Positions 9,507 to 18,632 are shown, numbered from the stretch's first letter. The stretch is DNA of 64,000 nt from Shewanella woodyi ATCC 51908 (GCF_000019525.1 NC_010506.1:3410001-3474000), one strand, 5' to 3'. The notes: a model not told the origin generated them from the sequence alone. Made by a program: numbers and translations.

Positions 9507-10232
9507 ATGAAACTAGATAAACTGGCTACTCTACTCGCTTGCACAACTCTGCTTACCTTTAGCATTAACGCTGCACCGACTCACGTTCGCCATATGGAAT
9601 CAAACGGCAATGAAACCGTTATGGAGATCGCGCAAGACGAAAACGAATTAACTCATATTTCTGTTAAGCAGGGTGATGATAAACATGAATTTACCTTTAC
9701 CGCAGATGAACTTAGCGATCCATCTGCAATTAAGGAAAAGCTCTCCGCACTTCCTGAAAAAACCAGTAGAAAGCTCACAAGAGTCTTAACTAAAATGACC
9801 GTACTGGATCAAGATAAGTTTAAATTACTTCATAACAAAGAGATGGATATAAAAACGAAAGAGAAATTGGCTGCCATAGCTAGAAAAATGGAGGGCAAAG
9901 AGGTTGAGATGGAGTTTATTGCCAGAAAACTTGAAGCTAAAGCAGCAGAGCTCGAAGCCCATGCTTTGGAACTTGAGAGCCTTCATGAGCTCAAAGAAGG
10001 TGAGTATGAGATCATCATAGATACGTTCGAGAACAGTATCGCAGAGGTGATGTCCAGTCTCGGTGAGATCGAGGTTGATATCGATTTTGATCATGAAAGC
10101 GGCCACACAAGCCGTTTCGTTATCATTGACGATCATCAAGGTATTAACCATACCCAACATTTAATCCGAATGATTAAAAACAGTGAACTAACAGAGGAGC
10201 AGAAGCAGGCTATCAAAGATGCCCTTGAGTAA
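9507..10232 (+). CDS. Secreted coiled-coil protein controlled by the sigma-54 system
   Basis: A predicted periplasmic protein of 241 residues; I do not recognise the family. The ATG at 9507 is preferred over an upstream TTG because AAAGGAAG lies 5-10 nt before it and a clean signal peptide follows (LATLLACTTLLTFSINAA, cleavage before PTHVRH). The mature part is strongly charged. A long helical region around residues 115-165 has coiled-coil character (EMEFIARKLEAKAAELEAHA), and histidine and acidic residues recur near the C-terminus (DFDHESGHTSRF, DDHQGINHTQH), compatible with metal binding. Its position, divergent from a kinase/sigma-54 regulator pair and behind a -24/-12 promoter, is that of zraP, though it is longer than the roughly 140-residue ZraP and sequence similarity is not evident. 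Confidence 0.75.
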   Translation: MKLDKLATLLACTTLLTFSINAAPTHVRHMESNGNETVMEIAQDENELTHISVKQGDDKHEFTFTADELSDPSAIKEKLSALPEKTSRKLTRVLTKMTVLDQDKFKLLHNKEMDIKTKEKLAAIARKMEGKEVEMEFIARKLEAKAAELEAHALELESLHELKEGEYEIIIDTFENSIAEVMSSLGEIEVDIDFDHESGHTSRFVIIDDHQGINHTQHLIRMIKNSELTEEQKQAIKDALE

Positions 10233-10347
10233 TTCATGCCAATCAATTGTCAATCATTGAAATTAAAAACTGTGAACAAGCCGATAGAATGCACCTTAAG
10301 AGATATCGTATCCTACGGCTAATATAACTCACACAGATGGATCCTTT

Positions 10348-10686
10348 ATGTGGTGGCGAGTCACAATTATCACCTTAGCTTACCTACTTTTAGGGGCACA
10401 TTTCTTACGCTATGGACAGGAGCTTATCTGTCTAGCTTACGCCAGTGCTCCTTTAGTTCTTTTCATCAAGCGAGTGGAGTTGACTCGCCTACTGCAAATT
10501 GTATTGGCCATTAGCGCGGTTTTAGTTTGGGGAGTCAGTAGTTATGATTATGTACAGATGCGGATCGCCATGGATGCACCTTGGTATCGATTAAGCATCA
10601 TCATGTCATCGGTCACTGTATTTACCCTTTTAGCATCACTGTGCTGCAGTGGTGTTATTGCAAAACGCACTAAAATAAGCCATTAA
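10348..10686 (+). CDS. Small integral membrane protein, unknown function
   Basis: A 112-residue hydrophobic protein with about four membrane segments (residues near 5-22, 26-42, 47-65 and 82-103) and a short basic tail (AKRTKISH). I recognise no motif. It begins 115 nt after the coiled-coil protein gene in the same direction, so it may be read from the same sigma-54 promoter, but the gap is large enough for its own promoter. GGATCC lies near the start codon as a possible weak ribosome site. Confidence 0.6.
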   Translation: MWWRVTIITLAYLLLGAHFLRYGQELICLAYASAPLVLFIKRVELTRLLQIVLAISAVLVWGVSSYDYVQMRIAMDAPWYRLSIIMSSVTVFTLLASLCCSGVIAKRTKISH

Positions 10687-10701
10687 CCCCATCAATACCG
10701 G

Positions 10702-10727
10702 TATCACTCATCACAGTATGAGTGATA
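10702..10727. terminator. Hairpin between convergent genes
   Basis: A 10-bp perfect stem TATCACTCAT / ATGAGTGATA with a 6-nt loop lies between the convergent membrane-protein and permease genes. There is no strong T-run on either side, so intrinsic termination is possible but not certain. Confidence 0.45.
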
Positions 10728-10741
10728 TCGAGTTACCTCTT

Positions 10742-12247
10742 CTACCTACAAGCTAGGGCTGTTTGCGTATTCTGCCTCAATAGGTGTCGACTTATCATAT
10801 CCACCAATATGTTCAATAAAGCAGTACAAGCCATTAAGAGCAAAGCGGTGCTATAACGGATCTCAGAAAAGCCGCTGTCGATATAAAACCCTAAAGTGGC
10901 CACACCTAGCATGCCAAAAATGGCTGTCTCTCTTAATATCACCTCAAAGCGATAAAAAAGCAGCCCCATCAAATTAGGGTATATTTTAGGCAAAATATCA
11001 TAACAATAACCGTCGAGACGACCATTATAGGCAGAGGAGTTCACCACATTGTCTGATTGTTTTATGGTTAAAAAAGCAATCAAGGCACCATTGTGAAGCG
11101 CCAGAGCCAACATGGCTGGCAACATAGAGGGGCCAAGGAGCAACATAAAAATAAACGCAAAAATATACTCAGGGATCGATCTTAATATCAGCAGTAATAA
11201 CTTTATTACTACAGAGATAAATTTGCCCGTTAAGCGTTTAAATGCAAAAGCCGATAGGATAACAGAGACGAGATGTGACATGGCCAGCGCACTCAATGCC
11301 AGCAATAAAGTCACCAGCATGCCAGGGATCGCTTGCTCAAAGAGCACTCTTTTTCCCCAACTGATTAACTCATTAACTCGACTTAAATCCAGTTGAGATA
11401 AACCCGTTAGTCCCTGCAGCGCTGGCGGTAGGATATCTTGGCTCAAAAAACGCCAGATCAAACTTGCATCAATTGAAGGCATGCTCGGTAGCGTTAACAG
11501 AGCCAGCACTAAATAGATAATAATCAACCTAGGTCGGCACCAAAATCTAATACTGCCTATCAAGGCAATAAACAGGATTAATAGTGCAGCTCCCTCATGA
11601 TAATGCCCCTGCCTAAATGCCGTCTCCAGATAAAAACCTAACGTCGGCATTCCAATAAAACCAAGAACGGCACTGCTTCTTAACGCACACTCAAATCGAT
11701 ACCTGATATAAGCTAATATGGGTACCATCACATGACTAATTTTTCCGTAGAAATAACGACTAATTCTATCGGTTCTAGCCGGCAATGTTTCCACTGTAGA
11801 CTGCGGAGATTGCAGGAGAATATCAAAAAATACCCGCGCAAAGGTTGCACCATAGGGCAGTGCAATTGCGAGGATCCCAGTCAATGGTGATAAACCAAAA
11901 ATTTGCAAAAATATCAGTGCCCAAAAGATCTCATGGATTGAGCGGATCACCGCACACCCAGCAGCAATAAACCGGTTTGAATAGAGTAACGCCAGTGGCG
12001 CTCCCCATATCAATCCCCCTAAGACCCCTAACAGTGCAAAACTGATGGTTTGCCACAGTGCCTCAAGCAGATATTCCGTAGCAAAGAAGTCAGGCGTGAT
12101 AAACCCCTGTATCATTCGCTGCAGCTCACTCCAAGGATCGAGAGAGATAATTTCAGTATCAGAAAAAAAGAAACAGATGAGTGCCACAGCCCACAGAGTA
12201 AGAGTGACTTTCTGCCAGTGACCCACAAACGAAATGGATTTAGGCAT
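10742..12247 (-). CDS. phnE: PhnE-type ABC permease, fused double copy
   Basis: A 501-residue inner-membrane permease built from two PhnE-like halves in one chain. Each half has an inner-membrane permease core and the cytoplasmic coupling loop: around residues 130-215 (ALPYGATFARVFFDILLQSP, later RSSAVLGFIGMPTLGFYLETAF) and again around 380-480 (ETAIFGMLGVATLGFYIDSGF). The usual PhnE is about 260-280 residues and forms a dimer, so this is a gene fusion of two subunits. The ATG at 12247 (AATGCCTAA) overlaps the stop of the ATPase gene by 8 nt, which indicates coupled translation. It acts with the upstream ATPase and binding protein to import a phosphonate, phosphite or similar oxyanion. Confidence 0.85.
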   Translation of the reverse strand: MPKSISFVGHWQKVTLTLWAVALICFFFSDTEIISLDPWSELQRMIQGFITPDFFATEYLLEALWQTISFALLGVLGGLIWGAPLALLYSNRFIAAGCAVIRSIHEIFWALIFLQIFGLSPLTGILAIALPYGATFARVFFDILLQSPQSTVETLPARTDRISRYFYGKISHVMVPILAYIRYRFECALRSSAVLGFIGMPTLGFYLETAFRQGHYHEGAALLILFIALIGSIRFWCRPRLIIIYLVLALLTLPSMPSIDASLIWRFLSQDILPPALQGLTGLSQLDLSRVNELISWGKRVLFEQAIPGMLVTLLLALSALAMSHLVSVILSAFAFKRLTGKFISVVIKLLLLILRSIPEYIFAFIFMLLLGPSMLPAMLALALHNGALIAFLTIKQSDNVVNSSAYNGRLDGYCYDILPKIYPNLMGLLFYRFEVILRETAIFGMLGVATLGFYIDSGFSEIRYSTALLLMACTALLNILVDMISRHLLRQNTQTALACR

Positions 12248-12917
12248 TACTGACAAGAGGTAAGATTTCTGGAGAGTAGAAGTTATCGATCACTTCAGGG
12301 GTCAATGCATCTTGAGTGATATCGAGACACAGCTTGCCATCTCGCAAACCAAGAATACGATCAAAGTGCCTTAATGCCTCTGACTTATCATGTAGAGCAA
12401 TAATACAAGTTGAATGACCTGCAAGCACCATGGTTAACAACTGCTCAGCCATCAATGGATCCAGCGCAGAAAAAGGCTCATCACCGATAAAAGTAGCTTG
12501 CTGCTGATATAGGGCCCTAGCAAGCGCGACCCTCTGCCTTTGTCCACCTGAGAGCTTGGATAACACTTTACTCATAGGTACATCCAGAGATAACTGGTGG
12601 CACAAAGCTTCAACCTCAGCTAGAGGCGTACTGAAAGGGGCGATCAAATTAATCAGATTATAGCTCCAGTGATGGCGAGAAAGCGCCCCCATATAAACAT
12701 TATGATAGGTACTTAATCCGTCAACCAAGCCCTGCTTCTGGGAGCAGAACGCAGCACTCTCTTTTAATAGCAAATAGAGATGAGAAAGAAGCGTTGACTT
12801 ACCAGAGCCAGATGGACCAATTATTGCCACCTTTTCCCCTGACGCTATAGACAAAGAAAGCTGGCGAATAGCCAGCTTGTCTGCATACTTTAACGTTAAA
12901 TTATCGATATTAACCAT
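12240..12917 (-). CDS. phnC: PhnC-type ABC transporter ATP-binding protein
   Basis: A 225-residue ABC ATPase. Walker A GPSGSGKST is at about residues 34-42, the signature LSGGQRQRVALARAL at about 121-135, Walker B with catalytic glutamate appears in ATFIGDEPFSALDP, and the H-loop in CIIALHD. It is slightly shorter than typical PhnC (250-260). It begins 3 nt after the binding-protein stop and its 3' end overlaps the permease start, so the three form one tight operon. It energises uptake of the ligand delivered by the binding protein. Confidence 0.88.
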   Translation of the reverse strand: MVNIDNLTLKYADKLAIRQLSLSIASGEKVAIIGPSGSGKSTLLSHLYLLLKESAAFCSQKQGLVDGLSTYHNVYMGALSRHHWSYNLINLIAPFSTPLAEVEALCHQLSLDVPMSKVLSKLSGGQRQRVALARALYQQQATFIGDEPFSALDPLMAEQLLTMVLAGHSTCIIALHDKSEALRHFDRILGLRDGKLCLDITQDALTPEVIDNFYSPEILPLVSNA

Positions 12918-12920
12918 GGG

Positions 12921-13775
12921 CTAATCGATTAGCCCTATCGCTTTAGCGACCTTCTCAATAGGCTCATAATCTAAGTTATCTGCGGGTACAAAAGATTTTC
13001 GTGGGAAACTGGCCAATAGCTCAGGATCGTCCATATCCAGTAACGCCTGAGTTAAGCGCTGCTTAAATCCATCTCCAAATGCGCTATCAACCCCTTCCCT
13101 AACCGTCCATTGGTAATCAGGATAAGTAGGGCTTTGCCAGATAACCTTCACTTTATTCACATCAACAGTGCCGTTTTCTACCGCGGTTTCCCAAACCTTA
13201 TAATTTAGGGCTCCCACTTGATAAGCACCCGACTCGACTTGGGTAATGGTACGACTGTGATCGCCTGAGAAACCTATGCGCTTAAACACATCTTTTGCTT
13301 TCTTACCTAAGTTTCTTTCAATAAAAAACTCTGGCATCAATCGACCCGATGTAGAACCCTTTGAACCAAAGGTAAAAGTCACCCCATTTAAGTTAGGAAA
13401 ATTGTCAGACGGGATGATCTGCGCTGAATTATTGGCAATAAAATAACTTTGAAAAAACTGATCTTCATTTCCCTGGGCTATCGCTTCAGAACCAGGCACC
13501 AGTCGACGAGCTTGAACACCAGATAACCCGCCAAACCATGCGAGTTGTACCTGATTGTTTCTAAAAGCTGTCACCGCTGCAGAGTAAGATTTTACCGGTA
13601 CATACTTCACCTCAACACCTAGCTCTTTTTCAAGGTAGACGGCGACCTTCTCAAAACGTGTGCGAAGTTGGCTTTCATTTTCATCTGGAATGGCGGTAAA
13701 AGTGAAAACGGCCGCAAATACACTCGAAGATATCGAACTTAATGCCACCAAAGCAGCCATTTTGAACAGCCCCAT
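12921..13775 (-). CDS. phnD: Phosphonate-type periplasmic binding protein (PhnD family)
   Basis: A 284-residue substrate-binding protein with a signal peptide ending at SSVFA-AVFTF. The core SYSAAVTAFRNNQVQLAWFG and the later GSKGSTSGRLMPEFF block are typical of the PhnD/Phosphonate-bd family. My recollection is that proteins with the AIPDE opening and the GGLSGVQARRLVPGSEA block form a subfamily often labelled a putative selenate binding protein, so the ligand may not be a phosphonate. No C-P lyase, phosphonatase or phosphite dehydrogenase gene is nearby to settle it. AAGGAAACATTTC before the ATG gives a good ribosome site. It is the first gene of the operon. Confidence 0.82.
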   Translation of the reverse strand: MGLFKMAALVALSSISSSVFAAVFTFTAIPDENESQLRTRFEKVAVYLEKELGVEVKYVPVKSYSAAVTAFRNNQVQLAWFGGLSGVQARRLVPGSEAIAQGNEDQFFQSYFIANNSAQIIPSDNFPNLNGVTFTFGSKGSTSGRLMPEFFIERNLGKKAKDVFKRIGFSGDHSRTITQVESGAYQVGALNYKVWETAVENGTVDVNKVKVIWQSPTYPDYQWTVREGVDSAFGDGFKQRLTQALLDMDDPELLASFPRKSFVPADNLDYEPIEKVAKAIGLID

Positions 13776-14012
13776 GAAATGTTTCCTTTTGGTAAAAAAT
13801 TTGCGGCATTTTAACGAATCTAAGGTTACATAACTAGTAGTATCTCAGATAAAACCATGCTCAACGCAGCTTATCTAACTCTCCTAGCGCAATAAGTCAG
13901 CTCAGGTTAAGTTAACTTCAAGTAAAATAATGCAATAGATCAATATGACGCAGTTGGCACATCAATGATATGTGGGTAAACTGAGCCAAAGAATGATAAA
14001 GGTAGAAAAAAC

Positions 14013-14687
14013 ATGAGAATTTTGGTTGTTGAAGATGACCCAATCCTTTCCCATCACCTCAAGGTACAATTAAGTGAGTTAGGTAATCAGGTTCAAGTCG
14101 CATTAACGGCTAAAGAGGGATTTTATCAAGCAACCAACTACCCCATCGATGTCGCAATCGTCGACTTAGGCCTACCGGATCAAGATGGGATCAGTTTAAT
14201 TCAAAGTTTGCGGGATAACGGCCTAAAAGCACCGGTACTTATCTTAACAGCTAGAGTCAACTGGCAAGATAAAGTTGAAGGCCTCAATGCTGGTGCCGAT
14301 GACTACTTAGTTAAGCCTTTTCAAAAAGAGGAGTTGGTGGCCAGGCTCGATGCCTTGGTCAGACGCAGTGCCGGTTTCGTAAAACCTGTGATCACCAGTG
14401 GCCCACTGAATTTAGACTTAGCTGCTAAACAGGTCACCATGCATGAAGAGGTGATGGAGGTGACCGCATTTGAATATCAAATTCTAGAATACCTGATGCG
14501 TCATTGCCATGAAGTGGTTGCTAAACAGAGACTATTAGATGTTGTTTATGCCGACAAAGAGGGCGATCCCAATACTATTGAGGTGATGGTTTCACGGCTA
14601 AGAAAGAAACTGACCAGTGGCGGACTGGATAACCCTATCGCAACCATACGTGGCCAAGGCTACAAGTTTAACCTGCCATGCAGTTAA
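14013..14687 (+). CDS. phoP: OmpR-family response regulator, PhoP-like
   Basis: A 224-residue two-component regulator. The receiver has acidic residues D8/D9, phosphoacceptor D51 (AIVDLGLPDQDG) and a conserved lysine in DDYLVKPFQ. A winged helix of OmpR type follows (residues about 130-222, EVMVSRLRKKL and TIRGQGYKF). Sequence and length resemble PhoP. Its 3' end overlaps the kinase start by 10 nt (CCATGCAGTTAA), so the pair is translationally coupled. In enterobacteria PhoP controls Mg2+ and envelope genes; that role is not demonstrated here, although a CorA Mg2+ channel lies about 4 kb away. Confidence 0.85.
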   Translation: MRILVVEDDPILSHHLKVQLSELGNQVQVALTAKEGFYQATNYPIDVAIVDLGLPDQDGISLIQSLRDNGLKAPVLILTARVNWQDKVEGLNAGADDYLVKPFQKEELVARLDALVRRSAGFVKPVITSGPLNLDLAAKQVTMHEEVMEVTAFEYQILEYLMRHCHEVVAKQRLLDVVYADKEGDPNTIEVMVSRLRKKLTSGGLDNPIATIRGQGYKFNLPCS

Positions 14688-16027
14688 AATTTAAGCCTAA
14701 GAAACGTCTGCTCACACGGATGTTTCTCACCTCCCTGTCTATTATCGCCTTAGTGGGCTTCGGGTTAGCTTGGATGATCAATATTCTCCATGCCCAAAAT
14801 AGCTATAATGAAGAAACGGCCCAGTTAATCGCTGAGATCCCTAAGGTTGCCGCAGAGCTTAAAGAGCATGATCTTATTCCAGAGACAAGTGAATGGCTTG
14901 ATGAAAACAACACCCCAGAGCGTTACGTCATCGCCAGTTGTGATGCTGACTTCAGGCAAGTATGGACCTCATCATTAGCTGTCGACAAAGGCTTATTTGA
15001 TACCTGCGAACGTTTTAATGAGATCCGCAATGACTCCCCCCCCTATTATCTCAACTTAGCCGATGAAAAAGGCTATTTTATCTACCTTTTAGCCGTGGAA
15101 ATTGCAGGTAATAAGTACAACTTGCTGGTGATGAAAGATGCAGAAAATCTAGAAGCTGAACTCGATAAATTCAGCCGTCTCACCTATATCAGATTAGCCA
15201 TGGTACTTGCCCTAGCCCTTGTTTTATTGATCAGTGCTGGCTATTGGGGAATGCGTCCTTTGGTGCGTATGCGATCTGAGCTTGAGAGCGTCAATAATGG
15301 CAAATCCAAGAGCCTATCTCAGGATTACCCCGTTGAACTTGAAGGTGTTACCCAAGCCTTAAACCAACTTTTGGTTCAGTCAAGCGCTCAGCAAGACAGA
15401 TATCAAAATGCAATGAATGACTTGGCCCACAGTCTAAAAACCCGACTTGCCGCTGTACATGCCATCACAGATGACATCAATCTAGATAAACACAGTGCCA
15501 GCGAGAAGATTATGGAGCAGGTCAGCCAGATGGACCTATTGGTTAAATACCAGTTAAAACGTGCCATGTTAGGCAGAAAAGGATTAAAGCAGGAACAGAC
15601 CTTAGTCGCGCCTCTTGTTAATCAACTGTCACAGATGTTGTTTAAAGTCTATCGAGACAAGCAAGTGATGTTTGAGGCCCATATTCCCATAGAACATGTG
15701 TTTCCTGGCGATAAAGGCGATCTGATGGAGCTATGCGGAAATCTGATGGAAAATGCGTTTAAACTCTGTATCAGCCAAGTTAGAGTGAGCGCCAGCTACA
15801 ACGATCATGGCGAGTTCTTGCTGGTCGTAGAGGATGATGGACAGGGCGTCGACGATAGTATTAAGCAGAAGATCATCCAGCGTGGTGTCAGAGCCGACAC
15901 GCAAAAAGCAGGACAAGGCATAGGTCTAGCAGTTTGCCATGAAATTGTGACTAGCTATGGTGGAAAATTGGAAATTGAAGACTCAGATCTTGAAGGTGCC
16001 AAGTTTATCATCACCATTCCGATCTAA
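14678..16027 (+). CDS. phoQ: Sensor histidine kinase, PhoQ-like
   Basis: A 449-residue membrane kinase: TM1 at about 15-36, a periplasmic sensor of roughly 130 residues (40-168) with acidic clusters and two cysteines (C88 and C110), TM2 near 172-190, HAMP, then H251 in NDLAHSLKTRLAAV, which resembles the PhoQ H-box. N-box CGNLMENAFKLC, DDGQGV and GQGIGLAVCHEIV make a complete ATPase domain. Acidic periplasmic surfaces in PhoQ bind divalent cations; a similar use here is inferred only from the domain type. It is expected to act on the regulator encoded upstream. Confidence 0.85.
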   Translation: MQLKFKPKKRLLTRMFLTSLSIIALVGFGLAWMINILHAQNSYNEETAQLIAEIPKVAAELKEHDLIPETSEWLDENNTPERYVIASCDADFRQVWTSSLAVDKGLFDTCERFNEIRNDSPPYYLNLADEKGYFIYLLAVEIAGNKYNLLVMKDAENLEAELDKFSRLTYIRLAMVLALALVLLISAGYWGMRPLVRMRSELESVNNGKSKSLSQDYPVELEGVTQALNQLLVQSSAQQDRYQNAMNDLAHSLKTRLAAVHAITDDINLDKHSASEKIMEQVSQMDLLVKYQLKRAMLGRKGLKQEQTLVAPLVNQLSQMLFKVYRDKQVMFEAHIPIEHVFPGDKGDLMELCGNLMENAFKLCISQVRVSASYNDHGEFLLVVEDDGQGVDDSIKQKIIQRGVRADTQKAGQGIGLAVCHEIVTSYGGKLEIEDSDLEGAKFIITIPI

Positions 16028-16034
16028 TTGATCA

Positions 16035-16070
16035 GTAAAGGCTTTAACCAAATAAGGTTAAAGCCTTTAC
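16035..16070. terminator. Bidirectional terminator between phoQ and the oxygenase gene
   Basis: A long perfect stem GTAAAGGCTTTAACC / GGTTAAAGCCTTTAC with a 6-nt loop sits between convergent genes, 8 nt after the kinase stop. It can serve both strands. Confidence 0.8.
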
Positions 16071-16095
16071 TCTATATCACTGAGCAAACACACCC

Positions 16096-16788
16096 TTATA
16101 CTGCTTGGTATAACTGCTCTGCACGATTAAACATCACCCAAGATGTAGCAATGTATTTATCGCCACTGATAGGCATATTACCGCGATGGGAATGAGTAAA
16201 ACCAGCAGGTGCTATCACCATGGTTCCCTTTTTCGGTTTTAACTTCCTCTCTTGATAGAAAAACTCTGTCTCGCCGCCCTCCTCAACATCATTGAGGTAA
16301 AACATATAGAGAACCACTCTATGTAGTGCTTCATTATGGCCTGCTTGAGGGAACTGCTCAGAATGCCAATGGGGATAACCTCCCAGAGACTTAGGGTACT
16401 TCTGCACATTAATGGTGCCACTACGATACAGATATTTCACTAGCGCCTCAGCTCTAGGCTCCCCCAGTGTTTGATAATTATCAGGTACCAATGTAACCCC
16501 TTGGCCTTTTTCATCCGCCACTTGCACCGAAACAGCCCCCATAAGTGCCATCGCATATTTATTGAAATAGCTCGTGGAGTGCTTAAGTGTATATGAGAGA
16601 AGCTCATTTCTTAATGGAAACAGATCTTCAAAACTATCAAGAGTCAGATCACGACTAACCTTCTTGGTTAAATCTACGCCGTTACCAGTACGTCCATCGA
16701 CCACCCCTTGATGCTTTTCAAAGGTTTCAATTAATCGATCACACAGATCTTCAGGAATTGCATTAGGGTAAACTTCTATAAAATCCAT
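16096..16788 (-). CDS. 2-oxoglutarate/Fe(II)-dependent prolyl-4-hydroxylase-like oxygenase
   Basis: A 230-residue cytoplasmic oxygenase of the P4Hc/2OG-FeII_Oxy type. The double-stranded beta-helix core carries the iron ligands in YPHWHSEQF (about residues 140-148), the distal histidine in GFTHSHRGN and the 2OG-binding lysine in GDKYIATSWVMF; VEEGGETEF is the conserved strand between. The proximal motif reads H-S-E rather than the usual HxD, so either the other histidine or an HxE arrangement must supply the acid ligand. The substrate is unknown. It is a stand-alone gene ending at the shared terminator. Confidence 0.82.
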   Translation of the reverse strand: MDFIEVYPNAIPEDLCDRLIETFEKHQGVVDGRTGNGVDLTKKVSRDLTLDSFEDLFPLRNELLSYTLKHSTSYFNKYAMALMGAVSVQVADEKGQGVTLVPDNYQTLGEPRAEALVKYLYRSGTINVQKYPKSLGGYPHWHSEQFPQAGHNEALHRVVLYMFYLNDVEEGGETEFFYQERKLKPKKGTMVIAPAGFTHSHRGNMPISGDKYIATSWVMFNRAEQLYQAV

Positions 16789-16940
16789 TACAGGCTACTT
16801 TTCATTCTGATAATCTCAAATATGCTTGCATATACGTTAACCAGTTGTAAAGTAGCTAAGCAAAGATAAATTATTGCTGTAACAAAACACTGGTTTCTGG
16901 AATAATCTCAAGTAGTAGCAGTATAAATCCTAGAAAAAAA

Positions 16941-18200
16941 ATGAAAAAAAGCGTCAAGGTATCAGTAGAAGAACTGCAGATAGGTAACTTTGTAAAACTA
17001 CCTGTATCATGGAAAGATCACCCTTTTCTTTTTAGCAGTTTTAAACTTAAACAAGATGCGCAGATAGAGCTTATCAAACGTTTAGGCATTAGCCATGTTT
17101 TCATCGATATTGAACGTTCTGAAGTCCAGCTAGATACCGAGCAACCAGTACAAGCTCCTACACCTCCTAAGGCCGCTAATGATCTCGACTCTCTCGCTGA
17201 AGAGATGAGCCAGTATAAAAATGAGCGCATAGACGTACACCAGAAAATGCGGCGTCAGTTAAGAAAAACGGAGCAAGAGTTTGATCGCTCAGTATCAAAG
17301 ATGCGCAGCGTAGTCTCTAAGCTTAGAAGCCGACCACTTAATGCAGTCAATGACGCCAAAGAGTTAATCCATGATATGAGTGAGCAGTTGCTCAACTCGG
17401 ATAATTTGGTACTTCACTTAATGGGAGATGCAAAAGATGATGAGGGGATTTACTATCACTCACTAAACGTTGCTATTTTATCAATGCTAATGGCAAAAGA
17501 GTTAGGTTGGTCACGCACAGATATTGAGCTGGTTGGCATTGGTTCACTGTTTCACGATACTGGCAAGCTGAAAGTGCCAGCAAGTATTCTGAAAAAGAAA
17601 ACACCGCTTACACCTCCAGAAAAAAACTTCTTCAAACAGCATCCAGTAATGGGGGAGAAGATACTACAGCTTGCAGAAAACTTCCCATCAGAAGCGATAC
17701 CAATCATTCTTAACCATCATGAACACTTAGATGGCTCAGGCTTTCCTAGAGGCTTAAAGGAGGCAAGTTTGGATAAGCTCTCCCAACTTGTAGCAGTCAT
17801 TAATACCTATGATATGCTCTGCCACCCTGACGCTCACTCCAAGCCTAGAACCCCTTATGCTGCATTAGGCTATATGTTTAAACACTTCAAAACGAAGTTA
17901 AATCAGCAGTACACTGGAAGTCTAATAAAAATGTTGGGGATCTATCCACCAGGCAGCATAGTCGAACTTTCGTCTGGCCAATTTGCCATGGTCATGGCCG
18001 TAAACCTAAATAAGCTTCTTTTTCCACGGATCTTAGCCTATGACGCTATGATCCCCAAAGAGCAAGCTCCCATCGTCGATCTGGAAACTGAAGGGCTAAC
18101 TATTGTACGCTGTATCCCTCACTCAGCCTTGCCTGAAAAGGTTTACAAGTATTTAAATCCAAGAGAAAGAGTCAGTTACTTTTTCGGCCAAAACAGTTAG
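16941..18200 (+). CDS. HD-GYP domain protein, probable c-di-GMP phosphodiesterase
   Basis: A 419-residue cytoplasmic protein. The first ~130 residues are the DUF3391 domain that often precedes HD-GYP (KVSVEELQIGNFVKLP). The HD-GYP domain spans about 155-330: HSLNVAILSMLMAKEL, GSLFHDTGKLKVP with the HD pair, and HHEHLDGSGFPRGL. The GYP position reads GFP, a common variant. The metal-binding HD and HHE motifs are intact, so hydrolysis of cyclic di-GMP is expected. The start lies after an A-rich stretch with TAGAAAAAAA rather than a strong ribosome site. It may counter diguanylate cyclases such as the GGDEF protein at 45968-47170. Confidence 0.9.
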   Translation: MKKSVKVSVEELQIGNFVKLPVSWKDHPFLFSSFKLKQDAQIELIKRLGISHVFIDIERSEVQLDTEQPVQAPTPPKAANDLDSLAEEMSQYKNERIDVHQKMRRQLRKTEQEFDRSVSKMRSVVSKLRSRPLNAVNDAKELIHDMSEQLLNSDNLVLHLMGDAKDDEGIYYHSLNVAILSMLMAKELGWSRTDIELVGIGSLFHDTGKLKVPASILKKKTPLTPPEKNFFKQHPVMGEKILQLAENFPSEAIPIILNHHEHLDGSGFPRGLKEASLDKLSQLVAVINTYDMLCHPDAHSKPRTPYAALGYMFKHFKTKLNQQYTGSLIKMLGIYPPGSIVELSSGQFAMVMAVNLNKLLFPRILAYDAMIPKEQAPIVDLETEGLTIVRCIPHSALPEKVYKYLNPRERVSYFFGQNS

Positions 18201-18307
18201 CCGATTTTCAGGATTATAGCTCCCCCAACAGATTGTCTTTCATTTCTTGCTCTATAGCGATCTCTTCACTAATTTTAGAGTATCACTTTCTATTGGCGGG
18301 AGAGGAT

Positions 18308-18622
18308 ATGACGCAGCTACCCAACTTCGACAGCTTAAAATGGTTAGCAGAAAATAACCCTGAAGAGCTAGAGCGATTACAAAAAAAGCTCTGCAAAGAA
18401 GCGATTGATCACTGCCCCGAATCCAATAAGGAGCAGCTTATCTCAATGCATTTTCATCTGGAGCAACAGATGTCTCGCTGTAGCAATCCATTTCATCGCT
18501 GCTATCTAGCCATCAGCATTATGAATGATAAATTTATTGCTCTTAACGATATAATCAATAATCCTCAGGAGTTCAGAGAACAAAATGCCAAGGTGTTAAC
18601 TCTGCCGCCTAAAAAACTATAG
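18308..18622 (+). CDS. DUF3135 family protein
   Basis: A 104-residue soluble protein of the DUF3135 type. It begins TQLPNFDSLKWLAENNPEELERLQ, contains the short NPFHRCYLAISIMNDKFIAL segment, and is helical throughout. The ATG at 18308 is chosen over an in-frame upstream start at 18233 because GGGAGAGG lies just before it and the family starts there. It follows the HD-GYP gene by about 100 nt on the same strand. The function of the family is unknown. Confidence 0.78.
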   Translation: MTQLPNFDSLKWLAENNPEELERLQKKLCKEAIDHCPESNKEQLISMHFHLEQQMSRCSNPFHRCYLAISIMNDKFIALNDIINNPQEFREQNAKVLTLPPKKL

Positions 18623-18632
18623 CCAGTCCAAA

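Noticed and set aside
13949..13965. A TGGCAC sequence upstream of phoP, considered as a sigma-54 promoter.
   Set aside because: There is no GC at the -12 position at correct spacing.
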